Part shown: in pieces, positions 35,897 through 43,941 of the stretch
Numbering within the stretch: the stretch's first letter is position 1
Layout of the letters: each line of letters starts with the position of its first letter
Made by a program: the position numbers and the translations under genes
Assembly: GCF_001263205.1 (NCBI RefSeq)
Contig: NZ_CP012333.1
Span: 4,317,001-4,381,000 of the forward strand
DNA length: 64,000 bases
Direction of reading: 5' to 3'
From: Labilithrix luteola
GTDB lineage: Bacteria; Myxococcota_A; Polyangia; Polyangiales; Polyangiaceae
Notes under the pieces: model-generated
What the model saw: only the letters and a program-made list of their open reading frames with translations
The model's database searches: none
What the model was told of the DNA's origin: nothing

Positions 35897-37293
35897 TGAG
35901 CGAAGGACCGATCGATCTCTTCGCGCTGGATCGCGACGTTCGGCGCGCCTCGGAGCGAGTCACCCGTTTCGCGGAGATGCTCCGCACGAAAGAAGGTCGA
36001 GAAGCGGCGCGCTCGTTCGATCCTTTCGACGGCGTTCGCCATGCCGCGGGTCAGACCACGTACCGCTCGCTCGAGGCGGCCAAGCCTTCGATTCTCGATC
36101 TCCCGCTGCGTGCGGGGCTCCTTCGCTGGGTCTACGAGCTTCTCCAGACGCGCATCGGCCAGGAGCTCACCATCGACGATGCGGATGCTGCTCACGCCAT
36201 CGACGAGCGCATCGCGCGTCCTTCGATGGCACGCGGCAACGACGACCCCGCCGTCTTCAGGACGTACGCCGAAGCCTGCGTCGGCGTTCTCTCGGCGCCC
36301 GATCCGTCCCGCGCGGCCATCGCGTTGGGGCGGGCAGGGGAGCTTGCCCCACGCGTCGCGGCGCCCCGCAAGGAACGACGCGAGCGAAGGTTCGAGGCGG
36401 CACGCCGGTTGGGCCTCGCCGATCCTTCGTCGCTCGTCGGTCCCACGCCCCGAAGCACGCTCGTGACGATGGCGCGGGCGCTGCTCGATCGTACGGAAGC
36501 GATCGCGACCGAAATCCTGAAAGACGCGCGCCGCAAGCAAGAGGCCCCGTGGACCGCGGCGTCGGCGATGCACCTGGCGCTCGCGCGTCATGCCGGTGAA
36601 GGATGGCCGGCGCATCTCGGCTCGCGCTGGCTCTCCGAGGTGTTCGGTGCGCTCAGCGTTCGCCCATTGGACCTGCGGCTCGTCCCGAAGCTCCCCGCGC
36701 CGCTCGGCGCTTCGAGCTTCCTGCGGGCGGCCGCGGCCTGGGGCTTCGCCGTGCGTACGGCGGGAGCTGCGAAGTCGCTGCCATTCGCGCTCGCGCGCGA
36801 TCCCTATCCGATCTCCGCGCACCGCTTCGGCTTCGCCTTCGCAGCGGCGCTCGCCGAGCCGAGCTTCCAGCGCAAGATGCTCGGTCTGCCTGCTCGGCTC
36901 GCAGCATCGCAGTGCCGGGCGCTCGGCACGACCATGCTCCTCTCCGCACGCACGCTCGCCATGCGCTTTCTTCTCGGCGACGAACGTACCGACGCAGGAA
37001 CCTTCGAGGAGCTCGGCGTCCGCGTCTTCGGCGCTCCGCTCCCTGCAGCCATGCGTGATGCTTGGCCGGAGCCGCGCATCGACGAAGAGGCTCGTCTCGT
37101 GGCTCTGCTCACGGCCGACGGCTTCGTTCGAGATCTTCGCAGTCGCTTCGACGACGACTGGTTCCGCAACCCGCGTGCGGGTACGCACCTTGCGAGCATC
37201 GCGTGCGGTCCGGCGTTCTCGGAGGAGACGCTCGACGCGTCGTCCGACGTCGTCCCCTCGCTTGCTCGCTCGTTCGAGGAGGCGCTCGGTTGA
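35896..37293 (+). CDS. Conserved-looking 465-aa protein of unknown function
   Basis: The ATG at 35896 overlaps the miaE stop. The protein is soluble, highly helical and Ala/Arg/Leu-rich, with no signal peptide. Landmarks are RTKEGREAARSFDPFDGVRHAA near the start, a region PWTAASAMHLALARHAGEGWPAHLGSRWLSEVFG in the middle (around 215-250), and EARLVALLTADGFVRDLRSRFDDDWFRNPRAG near the end. The last segment slightly recalls the C-terminal part of M3-type oligopeptidases, but no HExxH zinc motif is present, so I do not assign it. Strictly coupled between miaE and the exported protein at 37290. Confidence 0.75.
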   Translation: MSEGPIDLFALDRDVRRASERVTRFAEMLRTKEGREAARSFDPFDGVRHAAGQTTYRSLEAAKPSILDLPLRAGLLRWVYELLQTRIGQELTIDDADAAHAIDERIARPSMARGNDDPAVFRTYAEACVGVLSAPDPSRAAIALGRAGELAPRVAAPRKERRERRFEAARRLGLADPSSLVGPTPRSTLVTMARALLDRTEAIATEILKDARRKQEAPWTAASAMHLALARHAGEGWPAHLGSRWLSEVFGALSVRPLDLRLVPKLPAPLGASSFLRAAAAWGFAVRTAGAAKSLPFALARDPYPISAHRFGFAFAAALAEPSFQRKMLGLPARLAASQCRALGTTMLLSARTLAMRFLLGDERTDAGTFEELGVRVFGAPLPAAMRDAWPEPRIDEEARLVALLTADGFVRDLRSRFDDDWFRNPRAGTHLASIACGPAFSEETLDASSDVVPSLARSFEEALG

Positions 37294-38099
37294 AGCGCTT
37301 CGTTCGCATCGCACGTGCGTCCGTCGCGGCGCTCGCTCTACTCGTCCCAGCCGCTGTCGCCGAAGCGGTGTCCAAGTCTCCGCCTCCTCCTCCGCTCGCC
37401 CCGCTCCCCATGCTTCCGAGCGTCTCCCGGGTGCGCGTCGAGGTCGTCCGTGGCCAGCCACAGAAGCTCCTGGTCATCGAGGAGGTGAATCTCCCTCGCG
37501 GCGACTGGAAGGGTGAGTCCCTCGACTTCTACGTGGCCTTCGGAGCCCCCGGCGCACCGCGCGCCGTCGACGTTCGCTTGCTGAAGGTGGCCGACGGCTC
37601 ACTCGAGGCCGAAGAGGAAGACACCGGCGAGGCCGTCGCCAGCGAGCGCGCGGCACGGCGACCTCACAGCGCGTACCCGCTTCTCGGTCGCGACACGATG
37701 GCCGGCATCGTATTGCACCTGAAAAAAGAGGCGCTGGCCCGTGCGTTCGCGCCGGGAAAGATGGCCACCGTACGCGTTCGCACCGTGCTCGATCTCCCCG
37801 AGCCCGACGCCGAAGGGGCGCGGTCGCTCGTCGTGCGTCTCGGCGCATCGCGCGGAACTCCGCTCACGCTGGGCCGCATTTCTGCCACCACCTCGCCGAG
37901 CGGATCGAGCGGCGGAACGAACGTGGTTCGCGCCGAAGCGCGTCTTTGCGGGCCCGACGCCGAGTCACGTTTGCTCGCCGTGGGCATCTCTCCCAAGCCA
38001 GCGTCTCCGTCAGCGCCGGCCGAGAGCCTGATCGCGCCGGTGCTCGCCGTTCGCCACGCGAGCGACGACCTCTGCGTGCGCGTGTGGACGTCGCCCTAA
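37290..38099 (+). CDS. Exported protein of unknown function
   Basis: 269 aa. The start is TTG at 37290, overlapping the previous stop (TTGA). It is fixed by an excellent AGGAGG at 37278-37283, seven nt upstream; no ATG or GTG gives a signal peptide. The first 27 residues (MKRFVRIARASVAALALLVPAAVAEA) are a secretion signal. A Pro-rich spacer leads to a beta-rich domain with VRGQPQKLLVIEEVNLPRGDWKGESLDFYVAFG and many short strands up to CVRVWTSP. There are few Cys and no catalytic motif. It probably sits in the periplasm. Last gene of the miaE operon; convergent with the barrel gene. Confidence 0.78.
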   Translation: MKRFVRIARASVAALALLVPAAVAEAVSKSPPPPPLAPLPMLPSVSRVRVEVVRGQPQKLLVIEEVNLPRGDWKGESLDFYVAFGAPGAPRAVDVRLLKVADGSLEAEEEDTGEAVASERAARRPHSAYPLLGRDTMAGIVLHLKKEALARAFAPGKMATVRVRTVLDLPEPDAEGARSLVVRLGASRGTPLTLGRISATTSPSGSSGGTNVVRAEARLCGPDAESRLLAVGISPKPASPSAPAESLIAPVLAVRHASDDLCVRVWTSP

Positions 38100-38101
38100 T
38101 C

Positions 38102-39076
38102 TCAGAACGAGTCGGGCTGCGAGTCTTGCCCGCCCGAGCCCGCGCCTGCGTCGATGAAGAAACGCAGGCCGATCGAGAGGAGCGTCGCCGGGTGGTCGCC
38201 CGAGACGTCGCGACGACCGCCGAACTCGACGCTGAACTTCCGCTCGATGTAGCCCACGCCGAGACTCACGGCGTTCGTCTTCGTTCCGTCGTCGTACCGG
38301 TACCCTGCGCGGAGCGGGAAGTGATCGGCGGCGAGGAACTCTGCACCGACCATGGCGCGAGGGCGCGTCGACTCGTTGGTCTTGAAGTCGATGAGCGTGT
38401 CGGCCTCGATGGTGAACGTCTGGTTCGAGTAACCAATGCCGCCGGCCAAGGCGAGGGGGGCGAGCGTGCTCGACGGAGCGGTGAGGTTCAGACCTCGCAC
38501 GCCGAGGCGGAGACCTTCGGTAATCGATACGGCCGCCCCAGCATCGAAGGTGAACTCGTTCACCATCGGATCGCCGCTCGTGCCGTCCGACGCGAGGCTC
38601 GCCCCGAGAGGTCCGGAAGCGACGCGTTGTGTGGCGCGCAGGTAACGTCCGGTGACACCGATGCTCAAACGGTCACCGAGCGGATACGCAATGGCGAGTC
38701 GAAGATCGGCCCAGCTGCGCTTGATGCCGTCGGGGTCCATCTGGGACCACGTTCCACCGAAGCCACCGGCCAATCGGCTCGTACTCGAGTCGACGACAGC
38801 GCCGCCGTAGGTCTGCCGTCGAGCCTCGGGACCCCAAGCTGCGAGTCCCTCGAGGTGATAGACGCGATAGAGAGGAAGGTTCGCCGGGTTCTTGAAGACG
38901 GCGATGGTGGATCCGCCCCAGGCTTCTTGCGCGCCTGCCATGGCGATCGCACGAGGCTGAGGTATCTCACCCAGGTCGTAGCCTTGATCGATCGAAGTCG
39001 ACGAAGGATCGGCGTGCGCGACGCCCGCGACAGAGTGTGTCAGCGACCCGATGCCGATCGCGATCGCGGTCGCCAT
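38102..39076 (-). CDS. Predicted outer-membrane beta-barrel protein
   Basis: About 324 aa. After a signal region (ATAIAIGIGSLTHSVAGVAHA) the protein begins DLGEIPQPRAIAMAGAQEAWGGSTIAVFKNPANLPL, the arrangement found in PorV/FadL-like barrels (MG.A..A...D..A...NPA.L). It continues as alternating amphipathic strands (LRLAIAYPLGDRLSIGVTGRYL, LRLGVRGLNLTAPSS, FPLRAGYRYDDGTKTNAVSLGVGYIERKFSVEFGGR) and ends with LLSIGLRFFID and a short Gly/Gln tail. I give ATG 39076, but a TTG 24 bp upstream would add a basic n-region (LSRLRGRS) that improves the signal peptide, so the start is uncertain. Role: outer-membrane channel or transport component. Confidence 0.78.
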   Translation of the reverse strand: MATAIAIGIGSLTHSVAGVAHADPSSTSIDQGYDLGEIPQPRAIAMAGAQEAWGGSTIAVFKNPANLPLYRVYHLEGLAAWGPEARRQTYGGAVVDSSTSRLAGGFGGTWSQMDPDGIKRSWADLRLAIAYPLGDRLSIGVTGRYLRATQRVASGPLGASLASDGTSGDPMVNEFTFDAGAAVSITEGLRLGVRGLNLTAPSSTLAPLALAGGIGYSNQTFTIEADTLIDFKTNESTRPRAMVGAEFLAADHFPLRAGYRYDDGTKTNAVSLGVGYIERKFSVEFGGRRDVSGDHPATLLSIGLRFFIDAGAGSGGQDSQPDSF

Positions 39077-39163
39077 CGATCGACCGCGAAGACGGGACAA
39101 TTTAGGGCGGATTGCCTGCACGACCTGCACGGCGGCCGACCCTAACAACCTCGCCGCCCCGAG

Positions 39164-39296
39164 GACAACTTTCGGAGGCGCCCCTCTTCTTTCACAGTTC
39201 GGAGGGGAGCGTCGTTCCACAGCGCACGGCCGCGCTGCGGATAGTTCTCGGAGGCGCGGACAGTTCTCAGAGGTGCGGACAGTTTTCGGAGGCGCC
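39164..39296. repeat. 19-bp tandem repeats (iteron-like) upstream of dnaA
   Basis: Three head-to-tail 19-bp units at 39240-39258, 39259-39277 and 39278-39296 with consensus GACAGTTCTCGGAGGCGCG. A fourth copy (GACAACTTTCGGAGGCGC) lies at 39164-39181 and a shortened one (ACAGTTCGGAGGGG) at 39194-39207. They lie between the barrel gene and the likely origin. They may be binding sites for a repressor or replication regulator. Confidence 0.75.
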
Positions 39297-39299
39297 CCT

Positions 39300-40143
39300 G
39301 GTTCGCCACAGAGCACGCACGAGCGAGACGAGCGCAGCGAGTCGAGCGAGAGAAGACCAAGGACGCGCGCGGCAAGACGGCCGCTGCGGCATGGGAAATT
39401 GCGGCACTTCGTCGACTCTTGACACCCAAAAGCCCAGCGATCTGAGCTCCGGTGGAGAGTGACCGCGCTGTAGCGCTCCGATTACGAAGGCACGACAAGG
39501 ACTTACCGACCGTCTGCGAACCTGCATGCGCACATCACGCATTTCACAGGCGGTTTACAAGGAATAAAGGCGATGTATTCCATTGGGTTACCTACATTCG
39601 AAACAATGGACATGACGGCGGCGATTCGAGGGTGCTACCTCCATCGTTCCCGTCACGACGGGTGGTCGGCGATGAGCGCTTCGACTTCGGTAACTTCGCG
39701 TCCGTGAGGTTGTATCCCTCTGCGTCTTCTTGGCCCGTCAGTTTGGCCCCTGATTTCGAATCATCTTGGAATCTTGGTCCTGATCTTGTCCGGAACTCGA
39801 GTCGCGGTTTACGATCTCATTGAAACGGAGCCCTCATCCACGATCGACCGTCCTTAGTAGCAACAGTTACGACGGGCTTTTGTTCGGGTAAACGCGTTGA
39901 TTGTCGCTCCTGTCGGGAGGGCGGGGGTTCCCGGCCTATTCGTCGGGATGTCGGCGGGGGAATTTTTGTCCTGAGTACTGGCCACCAGCCCTCATAGCGG
40001 GGGTTGGCTGAGTGGCATTGGGATGGAGTTCGGTAAGAGCCGGGCCCTATTTCCCGAGATGCCATGGGTCTGCTCGCGGACTCTCCACAGGTTGTGGACA
40101 ACTTGTGGGTTCAGTCTGGTCGTCTTCGCTGGAACGGATGGAG
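39300..40143. other. Non-coding region upstream of dnaA, probable chromosomal origin
   Basis: About 840 bp without a convincing gene. It is clearly less GC-rich than the flanks, with A/T-rich patches at 39549-39612 and 39960-39970 that could melt. DnaA-box-like sequences cluster just before dnaA: TTGTCCACA on the minus strand at 40093-40101, with weaker neighbours CTCTCCACA at 40081-40089 and TTGTGGG at 40104-40110. A further weak one, TCATCCACG, lies near 39835. AACGCGTT at about 39891 is a perfect palindrome. dnaA itself follows directly. Taken together this supports oriC, but box density is low. Confidence 0.55.
40093..40101 (-). promoter_or_regulatory. DnaA box candidate
   Basis: TTGTCCACA on the minus strand, one mismatch from TTATCCACA and identical to the box preferred in high-GC bacteria. 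It lies 43 bp before the dnaA start, so it may serve origin binding, autoregulation, or both. Confidence 0.6.
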
Positions 40144-41712
40144 ATGCAGCACGACACGCTCTGGAACGAAGCCGTTGCCTTCACGCGAGCCAAATCACCG
40201 GCAAGCTTCGAGCAGTGGTTTTCGGGCGTTCAGTTTGATGGGATGACCGACGGCATCGTCAGCTTGCGAGCGCGCGACGAGTTCGTGCGCGAGTGGGTTG
40301 ACCAGCATTTTCTTCCGACGTTGGTCGACTACCTGCGCAGCCAGACGGGCTGGAGCGTGCAGGTGGCGTGGAGCGTCGGTGGACATCTCGAGCGCCCTGT
40401 GGCGTTCGGCGTTCCGGTTTCGCCGGTGCGCCCGCGCGCGCTCGTGCCCGACAGCCGTCGTTTCTCCCAAGGCCCGGCTACGTACAACGGCAGCAACGGC
40501 AGCAACGGCTCGGACATGCGCGATGACACGCGCCTCGACGCGGCCGCGAACTACGCGCGCGCTTATGGCGTGGGTGACGAGTCGCACGAGGGGGAGGAAT
40601 TCCAAAGCCCCGCTTCGCGTCGTCCGCCTCCTCGCATGGAGAGCCGGCCCGAGAAGCTCGAGAAGCCGGTGACGCCGCCGCCGCTCGAGGGCCTGAACCC
40701 GAAATACACCTTCGGCAATTTTGTCGTTGGTCCGTCGAATCAGCTCGCGCACGCGGCGGCGATTGCGGCCGCCGGTGGTGGCGGTCCTCGTCACAACCCG
40801 CTCTTCCTCTGTGGCGGCACCGGACTCGGCAAGACCCACCTCGTTCACGCCGTCGCGCATCGCGTCCGTGAAGAGCGTCCGAGCTCGCGCATCCTCTACG
40901 TGTCGGCAGAGAAGTTCGTGAACGAGTTCGTCCAGTCCCTCCAGGAAGGACGGATGAACGAGTTCCGCAGCCGCTACCGCGACCGCTGCGATCTCCTCCT
41001 CGTCGACGACATCCAGTTCCTCGCTTCGAAGACGCAGACGCAGGAAGAGTTCTTCCACGCGTTCAACGCGCTTCACCAGGGCGACAAGCAGATCATCGTC
41101 ACGAGCGACAAGTACCCCCAGCAGCTCGAACGCATGGAGGAGCGCCTCGTCTCGCGCTTCTCGTGGGGTCTCGTGGCCGACATCCAGGGCCCCGAGCTCG
41201 AGACGCGCGTCGCCATCCTTCGCAAGAAGGCGCAGATGGAGCAGATCGAGCTCGAAGGCGAGGTCGTTCTCTACCTCGCGCAGACGATCCGCTCGAACGT
41301 CCGCGAGCTCGAAGGCACGCTCATTCGCCTCGCGGCGAAATCGTCGCTTCTCGGTCGCCAGATCGATCTCGACTTCGCGCGCCAGGAGCTCGCCGCCACG
41401 GCCGGTCCGCGCGCGAGCGAAGCAGGCGTCGACGACATTCAGCGCGTCGTTTGCCACCACTTCAAGCTCCGCACGAACGACCTTCTCTCGAAGGATCGCC
41501 ACAAGAGCATCGCCTTCGCGCGTCACGTGGCGATGTACCTGTGCAAGCAGCGCCTGAAGTGCAGCTTCCCCGAGCTCGGTCGCGCCTTCGGCAACCGTGA
41601 CCACACCACGGTCATGAGCGCCGTTCGCAAGGTCGAACACCTGCGCGCGAGCGATCCGGAAGTGCGCGCTCATCTCGAGGCGCTCGAGCGCAAGCTCGGC
41701 ACGAACGACTGA
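40144..41712 (+). CDS. dnaA: Chromosomal replication initiator DnaA
   Basis: About 522 aa, an AAA+ ATPase that binds DnaA boxes and opens oriC. Domain I (MQHDTLWNEAVAFTRAKSPASFEQWFSGV) is followed by a long variable linker with an Asn/Gly/Ser run (about 115-200), which makes the protein longer than the usual 450 aa. Domain III runs from NPKYTFGNFVVGPSNQLAHAAA, with Walker A GGTGLGKTH and Walker B LLLVDDIQFL. Domain IV ends with the DnaA signature (RAFGNRDHTTVMSAVRKV). I prefer ATG 40144 because GGAACGG lies six nt upstream; ATG 40138 is possible. Unusually, dnaN, recF and gyrB do not follow; a histidine kinase gene lies convergent instead. Confidence 0.97.
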   Translation: MQHDTLWNEAVAFTRAKSPASFEQWFSGVQFDGMTDGIVSLRARDEFVREWVDQHFLPTLVDYLRSQTGWSVQVAWSVGGHLERPVAFGVPVSPVRPRALVPDSRRFSQGPATYNGSNGSNGSDMRDDTRLDAAANYARAYGVGDESHEGEEFQSPASRRPPPRMESRPEKLEKPVTPPPLEGLNPKYTFGNFVVGPSNQLAHAAAIAAAGGGGPRHNPLFLCGGTGLGKTHLVHAVAHRVREERPSSRILYVSAEKFVNEFVQSLQEGRMNEFRSRYRDRCDLLLVDDIQFLASKTQTQEEFFHAFNALHQGDKQIIVTSDKYPQQLERMEERLVSRFSWGLVADIQGPELETRVAILRKKAQMEQIELEGEVVLYLAQTIRSNVRELEGTLIRLAAKSSLLGRQIDLDFARQELAATAGPRASEAGVDDIQRVVCHHFKLRTNDLLSKDRHKSIAFARHVAMYLCKQRLKCSFPELGRAFGNRDHTTVMSAVRKVEHLRASDPEVRAHLEALERKLGTND

Positions 41713-41899
41713 CGCGCGATCGAGCTTGAGCGTTCGAGCGCTCTCGAGCACCGAACCGTTTGCTCCCGTCGTCTTTTCGCCGATTTCCTTCGCAGCGCTG
41801 CGTTGCTCCTCCTCAAATTGGCAGGAGCAGTTATCGTCGGAGCGCCTTGCGCTGCTCGGAACTCGGCGAAAATACTCGGTCCGCAAACTGTTCGGCGCT

Positions 41900-43849
41900 C
41901 TAGCCGGTTTTTTCCGGGGCGCTGGCGAGTGCCGCGTGATCGGTCATGATCCGCGGCAGATAGATCGCGAAGGTGGTGCCGTGGCCGACGTCGCTGTCGA
42001 CCACGATGTGCCCTTGCGCCTGTTGGACCGCGCCGAAGACCACGGCGAGGCCGAGGCCCGTGCCCTTCTCCGCCTCTTTCGTCGTGAAGAACGGCTCGAA
42101 GATGTGCGGAACGAGCTCGGGCGGAATCCCCCGGCCGTTGTCGACCACCGCGATGCACACGTAGGAGCCCGGCCGGGCGTCGGGGTTCTTGGCCGTGTCA
42201 CGTTCGTCGAGCGTCACGGCGTGCACGCCAATGCGCACGTCGCCACCACGAGGCATGGCGTCACGCGCGTTGACGACGAGGTTGACCAGCACTTGCTCGA
42301 GCTGCGGAGCGTCGGCCCATACGCGACCGCTCGTGTCTTCGACGTCGGTCAGCACCTTGATCGAGTCGCCGGCAAGACGTTGGAGGAGAGGATGCAGCTT
42401 CTCGATGAGGTGGGGCACGTCGATGGCCGACGGCTGGAAGGGTGACTTGCGACTGAACGCGAGCAACTGACGCGTGAGCGTTGCGCTCTTGGCGGCCGCG
42501 CCTTCGATCTCGACCGCGAGCTCGCGTCTTGGATCGTCGGCGGGCAGCTGCTCCGCGAGCAGAGCGGCCGACGCGACGATGACGCTCAGGTAGTTGTTGA
42601 AGTCGTGCGCGACGCCGCCGGCGAGGAGGCCGAGGGCCTCCATCTTTTGAGTCTGGCGCAGCTGGGCTTCGAGCATTCGCCGATGGGTGACGTCCGAGAG
42701 AGCGGCAATCACGCGAATGACCTTGCCTCGACTCCAGTAGCGGAGCGCCGAGGCACTCACGCGCCGATAGCCACCGTCGGGACGTGCAAGTCGAAACTCG
42801 ATTTCGAGGGAGTCGTTCGGTCCGTCGACGAACTCGCGTAGCGAGTTGTAGAGCCACTCGCGTTCGTCGGGATGAACGAGATGGGCGTAGTCGCCGAAGT
42901 GGCCGCTCAGCTCGGTCTCGTGGCCAACGAAGTGAGCGAGCTGTTCGGACCAGGCGACGCGATCGCTAGCGACGTCCCACTCCCAGACGCCCATTTCGGC
43001 CGCCGTCAGAGCGAGCCTCAGTCGCTCTTGGCTCTTTCGAAGGTCGTCTTCGGCGGAGCGCCGATCGAGCTCGACGGAGAGCATGTCGCTCGCGGAGCCG
43101 AGGAGGATCTTCTCCTCCGGAAGGAAGGCCTCCGTCCCTTCTTCACCGTGAGGCATCGACGAATACGAGACTTCGAGGGCGACGCGCTTGCCGTTTGGCG
43201 TGGTGAACTTCACGTCCAGGCTTAGCGGGCTGTCCACGAAACCTGGCGTCGTATACACGGTGCCGTCGAACACGATGCGCGCACCGGCGCGGCTCGGATC
43301 GCGGAACGCCGGTGGAAGGAGCAGGACGAGTTGCGGGAGCAACTCGGCGAGCGGTTGCTGCGTGCGGCTGAGTACGTTCGCCCATCGATGCAGGGCCCTT
43401 AGCTCCTTGAGGCGTTCGCCGAGCGCCGAGAACAGCTTGCTCGACTGCTCTCGATTCGTTCGAGCCTCGGTGACGTCCTCGACCATGGCGACGAGGACGT
43501 CGCCTGCCTTCGTCGTCACGCGTGAAACCGTGAGGCGTGCCCAGACGGTGCCGCCGTCTTTTCGGATGAAGCGCTTCTCGATGCGGTACTCGCGCAGGCC
43601 GCCGGCGACCATTTCGCGAAAGAGCTCGAGGTCCCGTTCGCGATCGTCGGGGTGCGTGTATTCGGCGAAGCGCAGTCTCGTGAGCTCTTCTTGCGAATAG
43701 CCGAGCAAGCGCGAGAGCGCCGGATTCGCACGGATGACGTGCCCCGTCTGGCCGACGAACGCGATCCCCAGAGCCGAGCCATCGAACATCGCTCGAAGGA
43801 GTGCATCTCCTCCGAGCGGATCGTCGGTCACATCGTTCACGGGGACCAA
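41900..43849 (-). CDS. Sensor histidine kinase, PAS-PAS-HisKA-HATPase
   Basis: About 649 aa, without membrane segments. PAS/PAC 1 (about 14-130), a GAF-like or unassigned region (about 140-265), PAS of the PAS_3 type (about 275-390, GVWEWDVASDRVAWSEQLA), then the dimerisation helix with His415 (GGVAHDFNN) and an HATPase (NLVVNARDAMP, DNGRGI, GTGLGLAVVFGA). There is no receiver, unlike the other two kinases of the window. The start is uncertain: TTG 43849 or GTG 43840. It lies next to dnaA but convergent. There is no adjacent response regulator; the signal is unknown. Confidence 0.9.
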   Translation of the reverse strand: MVPVNDVTDDPLGGDALLRAMFDGSALGIAFVGQTGHVIRANPALSRLLGYSQEELTRLRFAEYTHPDDRERDLELFREMVAGGLREYRIEKRFIRKDGGTVWARLTVSRVTTKAGDVLVAMVEDVTEARTNREQSSKLFSALGERLKELRALHRWANVLSRTQQPLAELLPQLVLLLPPAFRDPSRAGARIVFDGTVYTTPGFVDSPLSLDVKFTTPNGKRVALEVSYSSMPHGEEGTEAFLPEEKILLGSASDMLSVELDRRSAEDDLRKSQERLRLALTAAEMGVWEWDVASDRVAWSEQLAHFVGHETELSGHFGDYAHLVHPDEREWLYNSLREFVDGPNDSLEIEFRLARPDGGYRRVSASALRYWSRGKVIRVIAALSDVTHRRMLEAQLRQTQKMEALGLLAGGVAHDFNNYLSVIVASAALLAEQLPADDPRRELAVEIEGAAAKSATLTRQLLAFSRKSPFQPSAIDVPHLIEKLHPLLQRLAGDSIKVLTDVEDTSGRVWADAPQLEQVLVNLVVNARDAMPRGGDVRIGVHAVTLDERDTAKNPDARPGSYVCIAVVDNGRGIPPELVPHIFEPFFTTKEAEKGTGLGLAVVFGAVQQAQGHIVVDSDVGHGTTFAIYLPRIMTDHAALASAPEKTG

Positions 43850-43941
43850 TGTAGTTCACGTCGCGAATCGCGCGCCGAGAACCCCCGATGTGCCGAGCTG
43901 CTCGAGCGGATCGACCTCGAGCAGAGCTCGTTTACGGCCCG

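Noticed and set aside
35785..37461. A 558-codon minus-strand frame opposite the miaE operon
   Set aside because: Sense genes overlap neatly by stop/start codons; the antisense product is low-complexity and basic.
39452..39823. A 123-codon plus-strand ORF in the origin region
   Set aside because: Composition differs from the other genes, with no domain and no ribosome site; better explained as non-coding origin DNA.
40195..41886. A 563-codon minus-strand frame opposite dnaA
   Set aside because: It is the mirror of the dnaA coding frame, with no recognisable domain and unusual composition.
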